From: DASSKA01 sp035690905 | GTDB lineage: Bacteria; Actinomycetota; Actinomycetes; Propionibacteriales; Nocardioidaceae | DNA: 32,792 nucleotides | Assembly: GCA_035690905.1 (NCBI GenBank) | Contig: DASSKA010000049.1 | Coordinates: 1-32,792 of the forward strand | Direction of reading: 5' to 3' | Part shown: positions 1-7,283 of the stretch, one piece after another | How positions within the stretch are numbered: the stretch's first letter is position 1 | Layout: each line of letters begins with the position of its first letter | Program-made: the position numbers and the translations under genes | Notes under the pieces: generated by a model | The model's database searches: none | What the model saw: the letters and a program-made list of their open reading frames with translations, nothing else | What the model was told of the DNA's origin: nothing

Positions 1-543
1 GGTCTCCGGGTCCAGGGCCGAGGTGGGCTCGTCGAAGAGCATCACCTTCGGCTCCATCGCCAGCGCCCGGGCGATGGCCACGCGCTGCTGCTGGCCACCG
101 GACAGCTGCCGCGGGTGGGCGTCGGCCTTGTCGGTCAGCCCGACCTTCGCCAGCAGCGCCTCCGCGCGCTGCCGCGCCTCGCGCTTGCTGATCTTGAGCA
201 CCTTCATCGGCGCCAGCATGACGTTGTCGATGACCTTCAGGTGCGGGAACACGTTGAAGGACTGGAACACCATCCCGACGTCGCGGCGCACCAGGTTCAG
301 GTTGGTCCGCGAGGCGGCCAGGTCGTGCCCGTTGATGACCACGTGCCCGGCGTCGAACTTCTCGAGCAGGTTCAGGCAGCGCAGGAAGGTGCTCTTGCCG
401 GAGCCGGACGGGCCGATGACGCAGACCACCTCCTGCTCGGCGACCTCGGTGGCCACGTCCTTGAGCACCAGGTTGCTGCCGAAGCTCTTGTTCAGGCCGG
501 TCACCTTGATGATCGGCGATCCGGTGAGCGTGCTGGTGGTCAT
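1..543 (-). CDS. Polar amino-acid ABC transporter ATPase (partial)
   Basis: ATP-hydrolysing subunit of a polar amino-acid importer, GlnQ/HisP type, acting on the cytoplasmic face of the membrane. The first 181 residues are present; the 3' end is cut by the window edge. Visible are Walker A GPSGSGKST (44-52), the Q-loop MVFQSF (91-96), the signature LSGGQQQR (147-154) and Walker B VMLFDEP (167-173) with catalytic E172, followed by the D-loop SALDPET at the edge. The H-loop lies outside. The ATG start overlaps the upstream permease stop in an ATGA, which indicates translational coupling. It is the last gene of the lipoprotein-permease-permease-ATPase operon. The substrate cannot be read from sequence; family members import Gln, Glu, His, Arg or related solutes. 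Confidence 0.95.
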   Translation of the reverse strand, partial: MTTSTLTGSPIIKVTGLNKSFGSNLVLKDVATEVAEQEVVCVIGPSGSGKSTFLRCLNLLEKFDAGHVVINGHDLAASRTNLNLVRRDVGMVFQSFNVFPHLKVIDNVMLAPMKVLKISKREARQRAEALLAKVGLTDKADAHPRQLSGGQQQRVAIARALAMEPKVMLFDEPTSALDPET

Positions 544-1187
544 GCCAGCCTCCGTTCGTACCAGCGGCCCAGCAGGGAGATCGGGTAGGACACGATGAAG
601 TACAGTGCCGCGACCACCAGGAAGGTCGTCAACGGCTCCTGGTTGATGTTGCTGATGATCCGGCCGGCCTGGGTGAGCTCGATGAAGCCGATCACCGAGA
701 CCAGGGCCGAGGCCTTGACCAGCGAGATCAGGAAGCCGATCGCCGGCGGCACGGCGATCTTCATGGCCTGGGGCAGGATCACGTGGCGGAACTTGAGGAA
801 GTAGCCCATGCCGAGCGCCTCGGCGGCCTCCTCCTGGCCCTTCGGGATCGCCTCGATGCTGCCCCGGAAGATCTCGGCCATGTACGCGCCGGCGTAGATG
901 GACAGGCCGACGATGGCGGTGAACCCGCGGTTGAAGGTGGCCAGCGGGAACAGCAGCGGCAGCGCGAAGTAGATGAACAGCAAGATGATCAGGATCGGCT
1001 GGCCGCGCAGGAAGTTGATGTAGACCGCGGCCACCCAGCGCAGCGGCGGGAACGGACAGATCCGGGCCATGCCGAAGACCAGCCCGAGGATGGTGCCGAC
1101 GACGCCGGACACGGCCACCAGCATCAGGGTCAGCTCAGTGCCCCGCAGCAGCGGCGGCAGGAACTGCGCGAATCCTGCGTTGTTCAC
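540..1187 (-). CDS. Amino-acid ABC transporter permease
   Basis: Membrane subunit of the polar amino-acid importer (His/Glu/Gln/Arg/opine permease family), 215 aa. It has about five hydrophobic segments and the cytoplasmic EAA loop (around residues 109-127, core EAIPKGQEEAAEALGM) that docks the ATPase. Length matches the family. The start is GTG with GGAGGAG 6 nt upstream; the stop overlaps the ATPase start by 4 nt. It is paired with a second, related permease just upstream, so the pore is probably a heterodimer, as in HisQM-type systems. Confidence 0.93.
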   Translation of the reverse strand: MNNAGFAQFLPPLLRGTELTLMLVAVSGVVGTILGLVFGMARICPFPPLRWVAAVYINFLRGQPILIILLFIYFALPLLFPLATFNRGFTAIVGLSIYAGAYMAEIFRGSIEAIPKGQEEAAEALGMGYFLKFRHVILPQAMKIAVPPAIGFLISLVKASALVSVIGFIELTQAGRIISNINQEPLTTFLVVAALYFIVSYPISLLGRWYERRLA

Positions 1188-1205
1188 GTTCGTCTCCTCC
1201 CAGGC

Positions 1206-1859
1206 CTACCAGCGGAACAGGGTCTTCTCGGCGAGCCGAGAGCTCATCGCCATCGCCACCGAGACCAGGTAGTACAGGACGGCGCCGTAGGTGAAGATCT
1301 CCAGGGTGCGGTTCGTCTGGGAGTTGATGTCGCTCAGCGCGGAGGTCAGCTCGTTGAGCGAGATCACCGATCCCACGGAGGAGAACAGGAACAGCACAAT
1401 CAGCTGGTTGGTCAGCGAGGGCAGCACGTTGCGGACGGCCGGCTTCAGCACGACGTACCGGAAGTTCTGCAGCGGAGTCATCCCCAACGCACTGGCCGCC
1501 TCACGCTGGCCCGCCGGGACCGACTCGAAGCCGGCCCGGAAGATCTCGGCGGTGTAGGCGGCGTTGTTCAGGGTCAGGCCGAGCACCGCCGACCAGAACG
1601 GGTTGAGGTTGATCCCGACCTGGCCCAGCCCGAAGTAGATCAGGTAGAGCTGGACCAGGAGCGGGGTGTTGCGGAAGATCTCGATGTACACCCCGGCGGG
1701 GGCGCTCAGCGCGCGCACCCCGCTGGAGCGGGCCAGCGAGATGAGTACTCCGGCGACAGAGCCCACCGCGAACCCGATCAGCGTCACGTACACGCTGATC
1801 CACAGCGCGTGAAGCAGGACGGGCAGGTAGGGCAGGATGTCGCCGAAGTAGAAGGTCAC
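1206..1859 (-). CDS. Amino-acid ABC transporter permease
   Basis: Second membrane subunit of the same importer, 217 aa, paralogous to the neighbouring permease. The EAA loop reads AGFESVPAGQREAASALGM (near residues 108-126), and it shares the AAYTAEIFR motif typical of His/Glu/Gln/Arg permeases. GTG start, 10 nt after the lipoprotein stop and 18 nt before the next permease, so it is co-transcribed with both. Together with its partner it should form the translocation pore, receiving substrate from the lipid-anchored binding protein. Confidence 0.93.
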   Translation of the reverse strand: MTFYFGDILPYLPVLLHALWISVYVTLIGFAVGSVAGVLISLARSSGVRALSAPAGVYIEIFRNTPLLVQLYLIYFGLGQVGINLNPFWSAVLGLTLNNAAYTAEIFRAGFESVPAGQREAASALGMTPLQNFRYVVLKPAVRNVLPSLTNQLIVLFLFSSVGSVISLNELTSALSDINSQTNRTLEIFTYGAVLYYLVSVAMAMSSRLAEKTLFRW

Positions 1860-1869
1860 CGCGCGAACC

Positions 1870-2730
1870 TCAGCCGATCACCGACGGCAGCGGACGGTGG
1901 AACCACTTCTCGTAGAGCTTGTTGTCCGTGCCCGAGGTGATCAGGTTGCGGATGTAGTTGTTCAGGTAGTTGATCCACACCTGGTCGCCGGGCAGCACGC
2001 CCATGGACACGATCGACGGGCTGATCGGCGGCACGTCCAGCACCGCGAGCTGGCTCGGGTCCTGCTTGGCCAGGTCGTTGACGGTTTCGTAGGACTCGAC
2101 CGCGGCGTCCACCTTGCCGGCCTTCAACGCGGCCAGCGCGTCGGCGATGGTGTCGAAGCGGACCACGTCGGTCTTCGGGTACTGCGTGGTCATGATCGTG
2201 TCGTTGGTGCTGCCGCGGGCCACCGAGACCTTCTTGCCGGCCAGGTCGGCCAGGCTCGAGATCGGGTTGTTCTTGTCGTAGATCACGCCCGCGCCGTGTG
2301 CGACGTACGGGATCGTGAAGCCCACCGACAGCGCACGCTCGTTGGTGGCCGTCCACGAGGAGATGTTCACGTCGACCCGGTTCGACTGCAGCAGCGGCAG
2401 CCGGCTGTCGCCGTTGGTGGGCACCAGCTGCAGCTTGACGCCCATCTGCTCGGCGAGGTCCTTGGCGATGTCGATCTCGTAGCCGGCGAACTCCCCGTTG
2501 GGCTTCTGGACCGCGCTCGGCGGGAAGTCGGGGAGCACGGCCACCCGCAGAGTGCCGGACTTCTCCACCTTGGTCAGCTGGCTGGTGGCCGGGGTGGTGC
2601 TACCGGCGGACTGGTCGGTGGTGCCTCCCCCGCCTCCCCCGCCGGTCCCGGCGCTCGAGGTGCAGCCGGCGGCCGCGAGCCCGACCGCGAGCATGGGTAT
2701 CAACAACAGCTTCGAGGTGAATCTCTTCAT
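1870..2730 (-). CDS. Amino-acid ABC transporter substrate-binding lipoprotein
   Basis: Extracellular solute-binding protein of family 3 (SBP_bac_3), 286 aa, first gene of the importer operon. It starts with a lipoprotein signal peptide ending in the lipobox AAGC (Cys23), followed by a low-complexity Gly/Ser/Thr linker of about 30 residues and then two mixed alpha/beta lobes. FAGYEIDIAKDLAEQMGV and the segment WTATNERALSVGFTIPYV are characteristic of the family; the Arg in NERA normally contacts the ligand carboxylate. ATG start with GAGGAAG about 7 nt upstream. An inverted repeat lies 30-72 bp upstream. The exact amino acid bound is not predictable from sequence. Confidence 0.93.
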   Translation of the reverse strand: MKRFTSKLLLIPMLAVGLAAAGCTSSAGTGGGGGGGTTDQSAGSTTPATSQLTKVEKSGTLRVAVLPDFPPSAVQKPNGEFAGYEIDIAKDLAEQMGVKLQLVPTNGDSRLPLLQSNRVDVNISSWTATNERALSVGFTIPYVAHGAGVIYDKNNPISSLADLAGKKVSVARGSTNDTIMTTQYPKTDVVRFDTIADALAALKAGKVDAAVESYETVNDLAKQDPSQLAVLDVPPISPSIVSMGVLPGDQVWINYLNNYIRNLITSGTDNKLYEKWFHRPLPSVIG

Positions 2731-2759
2731 TCCGCGCTTCCTCTTCGGCCGGATCGAAC

Positions 2760-2802
2760 CACTCTCGCATGATGGGAGCGGCTTCTGGGTTATGGGAGAG
2801 TG
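2760..2802. promoter_or_regulatory. Candidate operator upstream of the amino-acid importer
   Basis: Two 11-bp arms, CACTCTCGCAT (2760-2770) and ATGGGAGAGTG (2792-2802), are inverted with one mismatch and 21 bp between them, so the centres are 32 bp apart, about three helical turns. The site lies in the 135-bp gap before the substrate-binding protein gene. That placement suggests a regulator site for the importer operon. The cognate regulator is unknown, and no clear -10/-35 pair was found around it. Confidence 0.35.
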
Positions 2803-2865
2803 TGGCTGTCTCGTGTCCTCCGCGTCAAGCCCCGAATGCCGCGAAGCGGGTGAACCGCCTCGGGC

Positions 2866-3417
2866 TCACTCGGTGTTGGCGTGCGCCCGTAACGCGCCGG
2901 CGTTGTCGACCCCACGGCGCTGCGCCAGCTCCAGGCAGACCACGTCGAGCGTGACGTGCGTGGTCTGGTCGAACAGGCTGGACAGCGGCTGGATGGTCGG
3001 AGCCTCGTCGGCGCGCCGGTACTTGGTCGCCGCCGGCAGCACGAGCACCTGGTCGGCGGCCGCGGCGAGCGGGGAGTCGGGGTCGGTGGTCACGGCGAGC
3101 ACGGTGGCGCCCAGCTCGTGCGCCTTCTGCGCGGTCCGGACGGTGCCGGCAGTGGTGCCGGAGCCGGAGACCGCGACGAGCGTGTCGGTCTCCTTCACCG
3201 CGGGGGTGGTGGTCTCCCCCGCGACGTGCACGGACAGCCCGAGGTGCATCAGCCGCATGGCGAACGCCTTGGCCATGAAGCCGGAGCGACCCTCGCCCGT
3301 GACGATCACGTGCCCTCCGTCGTACAGCTTCTCGGCGAAGGCGCTCACCTGGTCACGGTCGACCTTGGCGAGCACGCCGCGGATCTCGTCGAGAACGGTG
3401 TCGATCAGGTCGGTCAT
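2866..3417 (-). CDS. hxlB: 6-phospho-3-hexuloisomerase (SIS domain)
   Basis: Cytosolic isomerase converting D-arabino-3-hexulose 6-phosphate to fructose 6-phosphate, the second step of the ribulose monophosphate route of formaldehyde fixation. It is a single SIS domain of 183 aa, the usual family length. GEGRSGFMAKAFAMRLMHLG (41-60) and SGSGTT (84-89) are the sugar-phosphate-binding loops characteristic of PHI proteins. ATG start with AAGGAG upstream, only 15 nt after the hxlA stop, so the two form one transcription unit. Pairing with hxlA and a divergent IclR gene supports the assignment over other SIS sugar isomerases. Confidence 0.9.
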   Translation of the reverse strand: MTDLIDTVLDEIRGVLAKVDRDQVSAFAEKLYDGGHVIVTGEGRSGFMAKAFAMRLMHLGLSVHVAGETTTPAVKETDTLVAVSGSGTTAGTVRTAQKAHELGATVLAVTTDPDSPLAAAADQVLVLPAATKYRRADEAPTIQPLSSLFDQTTHVTLDVVCLELAQRRGVDNAGALRAHANTE

Positions 3418-3432
3418 CGGGGGTCTCCTTCT

Positions 3433-4050
3433 TCAGTGGGCGACGTGGCGCAGGGCTTTGGCCGCGCTGATCGGGTCGTCGGCCTTGGTGACGGCGGAGC
3501 CGACCACCACGCGCAGGCCGGGGACGTCGCGCAACGCGGGCAGGTCGTCGGCGCTGAGCCCGCCGGCGATGGCCAGCCGGCGGCCCTGTGCCCACGGGCC
3601 GAGCAGGTCGGTGGGCCGCGCGCCGGTGGCCTGCAGATCCTTGCCGACGTGCGGAGCGAGTACGACGGAGATGGGCAGCCGGTCTGCGAGGGCGCTGACC
3701 TGCTCGCTGGTGAGGCCGAGCAGGTCCACGACGAGCTCGCGCTCGCGCTCCTCGGCGACCTGGACCGCGGTGTCCAGGGTGACCTGAGGGGCCAGACCCA
3801 TCACCGTGGCGGAGCGAGCGCCCGCGTCGTACGCCATGGTGAGCTCGAACCGCACGTCGTCGACCGTCTTCAGGTCGGCGAGCACCGGGGTGGCCCCCGC
3901 CGCCTCGACCACCTGGGTGAGCCCGGCGACGCCGAAGCCCTTGATCATCGACGTGCCCATCTCGATCCAGTCGGCGTACGGTGCGACGGACTCGGCGAGC
4001 TCGACCGCGCGGTCGAGCGGGATGCGGTCCAGGGCGATCTGCAGCTGCAC
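3433..4050 (-). CDS. hxlA: 3-hexulose-6-phosphate synthase
   Basis: Condenses formaldehyde with ribulose 5-phosphate, or runs in reverse to supply pentose. It is an orotidine-decarboxylase-superfamily barrel of 205 aa. The start is set at GTG 4050 because GGAAGGA lies 5 nt upstream and the product then begins VQLQIALD, matching the family N-terminus. Upstream in-frame starts (for example ATG at 4119) would add a non-homologous tail. Active-site markers are D8, E30, DLKTVD (59-64, the D-x-K-x-x-D motif), H134 and the phosphate loops IAGGL and VVGSAVTKADDP. DLKTVD and ATVMG fit HPS better than 3-keto-gulonate-6-phosphate decarboxylase, its close relative. Confidence 0.88.
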   Translation of the reverse strand: MQLQIALDRIPLDRAVELAESVAPYADWIEMGTSMIKGFGVAGLTQVVEAAGATPVLADLKTVDDVRFELTMAYDAGARSATVMGLAPQVTLDTAVQVAEERERELVVDLLGLTSEQVSALADRLPISVVLAPHVGKDLQATGARPTDLLGPWAQGRRLAIAGGLSADDLPALRDVPGLRVVVGSAVTKADDPISAAKALRHVAH

Positions 4051-4135
4051 GCGGGTCCTTCCGTCGGGGGCCAGCCCAGTCAACACTCTCCTCCCGGATG
4101 TTGGCAATTGCTCTTGCATAGTGGAAGATAGCGCC
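4051..4135. promoter_or_regulatory. Divergent hxlA / iclR control region
   Basis: This 85-bp gap contains an unusually A+T-rich island (about 4095-4130) in an otherwise G+C-rich window. It includes the perfect 8-bp palindrome GCAATTGC (4104-4111) and the inverted pair TCTT(N9)AAGA across 4112-4128. On the minus strand TATCTT (4129-4124) fits the TANNNT -10 pattern for hxlA. IclR proteins usually bind such divergent gaps and control both genes. The individual site boundaries are inference. Confidence 0.4.
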
Positions 4136-4906
4136 GTGCCACCCGCATCCACCCGCCCCACCGACATGGTCGGCAAGGCGCTCGCCCTGCTCACCCAGCT
4201 CGGTGAGTACCCGCAGGGCGTGGTGGCCTCCGAGCTGGCGCGCCAGTGTGGCTTCCCGCTCAGCACCGCGCACCGGCTGCTCGGGGCGCTCGTGCGCGAC
4301 GGGTTCGCCGCCTTCGAGAAGTCCACCAAGCGCTACACGCTCGGGCTGCGGGTGTTCCAGCTCGCCCAGAGCGTCTCGCACGCGCACGGGTTCACCGGGC
4401 TGACCCGGCCGATCCTCGAGCAGGTGTCGGCGTCCACCCGCGAGGCCACCCTGCTCGCCGTGCTCGACGGCGAACAGCAGCTGTACGTGTACTCCATCGG
4501 CGGCCCGCAACAGGTCAGCGTGGTCGGCGAGCCCGGCCGGCACGGGCCGCTGCACTGCACCTCGCAGGGCAAGGTGCTGATCGCGTTCGCGCAGCCGGAG
4601 GTGCGCGAGCACCTGCTCGCCACCCTCGAACTGAGCCCGCGCGGGCCGAACACGATCACCAACCGGACCCGGTTCCGGGAGGAGATCGACCGGGTGACCA
4701 AGCAGGGGTACGCCGTCGCTGACGAGGAGCACGAGGCCGGCATCCGGGCGATCAGCGTCCCGGTGTACGACGGGCAGCAGGTCGCCGTCGCAGCGCTCTC
4801 GACCGCAGCGCCGGCCTACCGGATGACCGTCGCCCAGCTCGTCGAGCACCTGCCCACCCTGACCAAGGCGGCCCGCTCCCTCTCCGCGCTGATGCCTCTC
4901 GGCTGA
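4136..4906 (+). CDS. IclR-family transcriptional regulator
   Basis: DNA-binding regulator of 256 aa with an N-terminal winged helix (about residues 10-75, recognition segment FPLSTAHRLLGALVRDGF) and a C-terminal IclR effector domain. The effector domain contains the typical GRHGPLHCTSQGKVLIAF stretch and, later, DEEHEAGIRAISVPVYD. GTG 4136 is chosen because a GGAAG lies about 8 nt upstream and the helix follows closely; an in-frame GTG at 4121 is a longer alternative. Divergent from hxlA-hxlB, which it probably controls, perhaps sensing a sugar phosphate or aromatic ligand. The gene is followed by a two-copy 22-bp repeat. Confidence 0.9.
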   Translation: MPPASTRPTDMVGKALALLTQLGEYPQGVVASELARQCGFPLSTAHRLLGALVRDGFAAFEKSTKRYTLGLRVFQLAQSVSHAHGFTGLTRPILEQVSASTREATLLAVLDGEQQLYVYSIGGPQQVSVVGEPGRHGPLHCTSQGKVLIAFAQPEVREHLLATLELSPRGPNTITNRTRFREEIDRVTKQGYAVADEEHEAGIRAISVPVYDGQQVAVAALSTAAPAYRMTVAQLVEHLPTLTKAARSLSALMPLG

Positions 4907-4919
4907 TCCCCCCTCCTGT

Positions 4920-4968
4920 GTTGAGTGGTCACTCCCGCGGTGTTGAGTGGTCACTCGCGCTCCGCGAA
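4920..4968 (+). repeat. 22-bp tandem repeat, locus A (2 copies)
   Basis: Two copies of the core GTTGAGTGGTC (4920-4930 and 4942-4952), each followed by ACTC, with a period of exactly 22 bp. The first starts 13 nt after the iclR stop and reads in the direction of that gene. It belongs to a family seen at five other loci in the window. Confidence 0.9.
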
Positions 4969-4969
4969 C

Positions 4970-4975
4970 TAGGGT
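4970..4975 (+). promoter_or_regulatory. -10 box TAGGGT, leaderless start of the DUF4032 gene
   Basis: TAGGGT matches the actinobacterial TANNNT -10 pattern, and 6 nt separate it from the ATG at 4982, so transcription would begin at or next to the start codon. No good -35 was found at 17-18 bp; the repeat copy TTGAGT lies 21 bp upstream. Confidence 0.5.
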
Positions 4976-4981
4976 TTGCCC

Positions 4982-6247
4982 ATGGCGTTGCGCATCGTCG
5001 CCACCCGGCCGTACCCGGACCTGCTCACGCTCCCGTGGCACCTCCGGCTCGAGGACTGGGGTGCCGATCTCCTCGTCGCGCTGCCCCAGGGCATCTCGCG
5101 GCACGTCGTACGCCTGGTCCGGGCGGAGCAGGACGTCTACGCGGTGAAGGAGACCCGGCCGCGGATGGCGTTCCGGGAGTACCGCACCCTCCGCGACCTC
5201 CGACGGCTCAGCCTTCCGGTGGTCGAGCCGGTGGGCGTGGTCGAGGGGCGTACGTCGGAGGACGGCGATGAGCTCGAGCCGGCCCTGGTGACCCGCCATC
5301 TCAGGTTCTCGTTGCCGTACCGGTCGGTGTTCGCCCACGGGCTACGCGCCGAGAGCCTGCCGCGGGTGATCGACGCGCTGGCGGTGCTGCTGGTCCGGCT
5401 GCACCTGACCGGCTTCTTCTGGGGAGACGTGTCCCTGTCGAACGTGCTGTTCCGGCGCAGCGCGGGCGAGTTCGCGGCGTACCTCGTCGACGCCGAGACC
5501 GGCGAGCTGCACCCGCAGCTGAGCGAGGGCCAGCGTGCGCAGGATCTCGACCTGGCCGAGACCAACCTGTACGGCGAGCTGCTCGACCTGCAGGCGGGAC
5601 GACTGCTCGACGAGGGAGTTGACCCGCTCGCGACGGTGCATCGCGTCAGGGACAGGTACGACGCGCTGTGGGACGAGCTCACGGGCACGGAGGAGTTCAG
5701 CGCCGACCAGATGTGGCGGATCGAGCAGCGCGTCGAGCGGCTCAACGACCTGGGCTTCGACGTGGACGAGCTCGACATCGTCACGGACTGGCAGGGCGCC
5801 ACGGTGCGGCTGCAGCCGAAGGTGGTCGAGGCCGGGCATCATTCACGCGAGCTGCAGTCGCTGACCGGTCTCGACGTCGAGGACAACCAGGCACGTCGGC
5901 TGCTCAACGACCTGGCGTCGTTCGCGACCAGCCATGGCGTCGACGCCGAGGACCGCGCCGTGGTGGCACACCGGTGGCTGACCGAGGTGTACGAGCCGGT
6001 CACCGGGCTCGTTCCGGAGCACCTTCGCGGACGGCTCGAGCCGGCGGAGGTGTTCCACGAGATGCTCGAGCACCGCTGGTTCCTGTCCGAGCGCGCTGAC
6101 CGCGAGGTGGACATCTTCGACGCGACGCAGGCATACGTCGAGGAGGTGCTCGCTCAGTACCCGGAAGAGGCGATCGCCTCAGCGGAGCCGGTGTCGGCTC
6201 AGGCAGCGAGCCGCAGCGCCTCGCGGAGCTCGCCCAGCCAGGCGTAG
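4982..6247 (+). CDS. DUF4032 family protein with kinase-like N-domain
   Basis: A 421-aa cytosolic protein of the DUF4032 family; no characterised function is known to me. The N-terminal half resembles lipopolysaccharide/Kdo kinases and other protein-kinase-like folds. YAVKET carries a lysine like the ATP-anchoring one, HLTGFFWGDVSLSNVLFR resembles a catalytic loop (Asp and Asn of D-x4-N), and YLVDAETGE resembles the DFG metal-binding segment. The C-terminal half (about residues 240-400) is the family-specific helical region and ends in an Ala/Ser-rich tail. ATG 4982 is favoured over the TTG two codons upstream because a TAGGGT -10 box sits 6 nt away. The 3' end overlaps the convergent nuclease-like gene by 49 bp. 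Confidence 0.8.
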   Translation: MALRIVATRPYPDLLTLPWHLRLEDWGADLLVALPQGISRHVVRLVRAEQDVYAVKETRPRMAFREYRTLRDLRRLSLPVVEPVGVVEGRTSEDGDELEPALVTRHLRFSLPYRSVFAHGLRAESLPRVIDALAVLLVRLHLTGFFWGDVSLSNVLFRRSAGEFAAYLVDAETGELHPQLSEGQRAQDLDLAETNLYGELLDLQAGRLLDEGVDPLATVHRVRDRYDALWDELTGTEEFSADQMWRIEQRVERLNDLGFDVDELDIVTDWQGATVRLQPKVVEAGHHSRELQSLTGLDVEDNQARRLLNDLASFATSHGVDAEDRAVVAHRWLTEVYEPVTGLVPEHLRGRLEPAEVFHEMLEHRWFLSERADREVDIFDATQAYVEEVLAQYPEEAIASAEPVSAQAASRSASRSSPSQA

Positions 6248-7104
6248 AGCGCCTCGTTGGTGAAGGAGTCCTTGTCCACGACGATCACCGTCCAACCGTG
6301 GTCCCGCAACCACTTGCGCCGTTTCCTGTCACGCTCGCGTCTCAGCTCATCGTCGTCGTGGAACTCACGTCCGTCGTACTCCACGCAGACCTTGCTCTTC
6401 GGGTAGGCGAGGTCCAGCCGGTAGAGCTTGCGGCCTCGGTGTTTGACCCAGTACTGAGGCTCGGGCGCGGGTATGCCGGCGTCGTTGATCTCCAGCCGGG
6501 TCCAGGACTCGCCCGGTGACTCGGCGCGTGGGTCGGCAAGCGGGATCAGCTCGCGGAGCTGGATCACACCGCGTCGCCGGCGGTAGCGCGGCAGCTCTCC
6601 ATAGAGCTGTTCCTGCGTGATGCCGTGCACGCGCATGAAGCCATCGAGTGCGGCGAGCGCGTTTCGTCGGCTGAGGCTGCACCCCAGATCCATCGCGGTT
6701 CGCAGCGGCGTGAGGACTTGCATGCCGTTGATCTCCATCACGTCGCCAGGAACGAGGTCACGCCTGCCACCCCTGCACCCGGAGCGCCGGATGCGACTGC
6801 CGCCGCGGAGGACGACCGTCTCGACATCGGGAAGGATCTCGAGCTCGCGGTACTCGAAGACGTCGACGCCGTGGATCCAGGCCGAAAACCGATCACTGAT
6901 GATGCCCAGCGGGTGCACCAGGGAGGCAGCGAGCGTCCGTAGGTCGATGGTGTCTGGCACATCGGCGCGGACGTAGACGTTGCGCAGCACGCGTCGTACG
7001 TCCCGCTGCCTGACCAGCCTCGCCAGGTCGTAGCGGGTGAGCCCGCGCGCACGCGCCTGGGCCAGGGTGAACGGGAGACCGGGAAGGTCGATGCAACGTG
7101 TCAT
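6199..7104 (-). CDS. AbiEi-like N-domain / DUF559 nuclease-fold protein
   Basis: 301-aa protein. The N-terminal third resembles the winged-helix AbiEi antitoxin-type domain (FTLAQARARGLTRYDLARLV, then RRVLRNVYVRADV). The C-terminal third is a DUF559/Vsr-like restriction-endonuclease fold: GESWTRLE, RLDLAYP, CVEYDGREFH and GWTVIVVDKD supply the E...D...E-Y-D residues of a PD-(D/E)xK-type site. Such fusions are common, often stand-alone genes in high-GC actinobacteria and are of unproven function. No AbiEii toxin gene is adjacent. The start is set at ATG 7104; the frame stays open to 7245 but would then run into the 22-bp repeat. Its 3' end overlaps the convergent DUF4032 gene. Confidence 0.75.
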   Translation of the reverse strand: MTRCIDLPGLPFTLAQARARGLTRYDLARLVRQRDVRRVLRNVYVRADVPDTIDLRTLAASLVHPLGIISDRFSAWIHGVDVFEYRELEILPDVETVVLRGGSRIRRSGCRGGRRDLVPGDVMEINGMQVLTPLRTAMDLGCSLSRRNALAALDGFMRVHGITQEQLYGELPRYRRRRGVIQLRELIPLADPRAESPGESWTRLEINDAGIPAPEPQYWVKHRGRKLYRLDLAYPKSKVCVEYDGREFHDDDELRRERDRKRRKWLRDHGWTVIVVDKDSFTNEALYAWLGELREALRLAA

Positions 7105-7217
7105 GTGACCACGCTGGACTCCTCGGCCCCATGGCGCGCGGGGCTGCCGCGGCGCTGTGGACAACAGCAAGGCGTCCGTGGTTGTGGACGATTTCTGGCT
7201 GTACGACGAGCGCGGGT

Positions 7218-7272
7218 GACCACTCAACGCCGCACGGGTGACCACTCAACGCAGCACGAGCGACCACTCAAC
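7218..7272 (-). repeat. 22-bp tandem repeat, locus B (3 copies)
   Basis: Core GACCACTCAAC on the + strand at 7218-7228, 7240-7250 and 7262-7272, exact 22-bp period. On the minus strand the array begins 11 nt after the rlmB stop and reads GTTGAGTGGTC in the direction of rlmB. It fills part of the 179-bp gap before the nuclease-like gene; nothing else is recognisable there. Confidence 0.9.
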
Positions 7273-7283
7273 GGCAGGAGGGG

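Noticed and set aside
4051..4329. Longer start for hxlA (to 4329 or 4119)
   Set aside because: The added residues are not HPS-like and overlap the iclR coding start; GTG 4050 has a good ribosome site and the family N-terminus.
7105..7245. Longer start for the AbiEi-like gene at 7245
   Set aside because: It would translate through a 22-bp repeat array, and the extra 47 residues have no family similarity.
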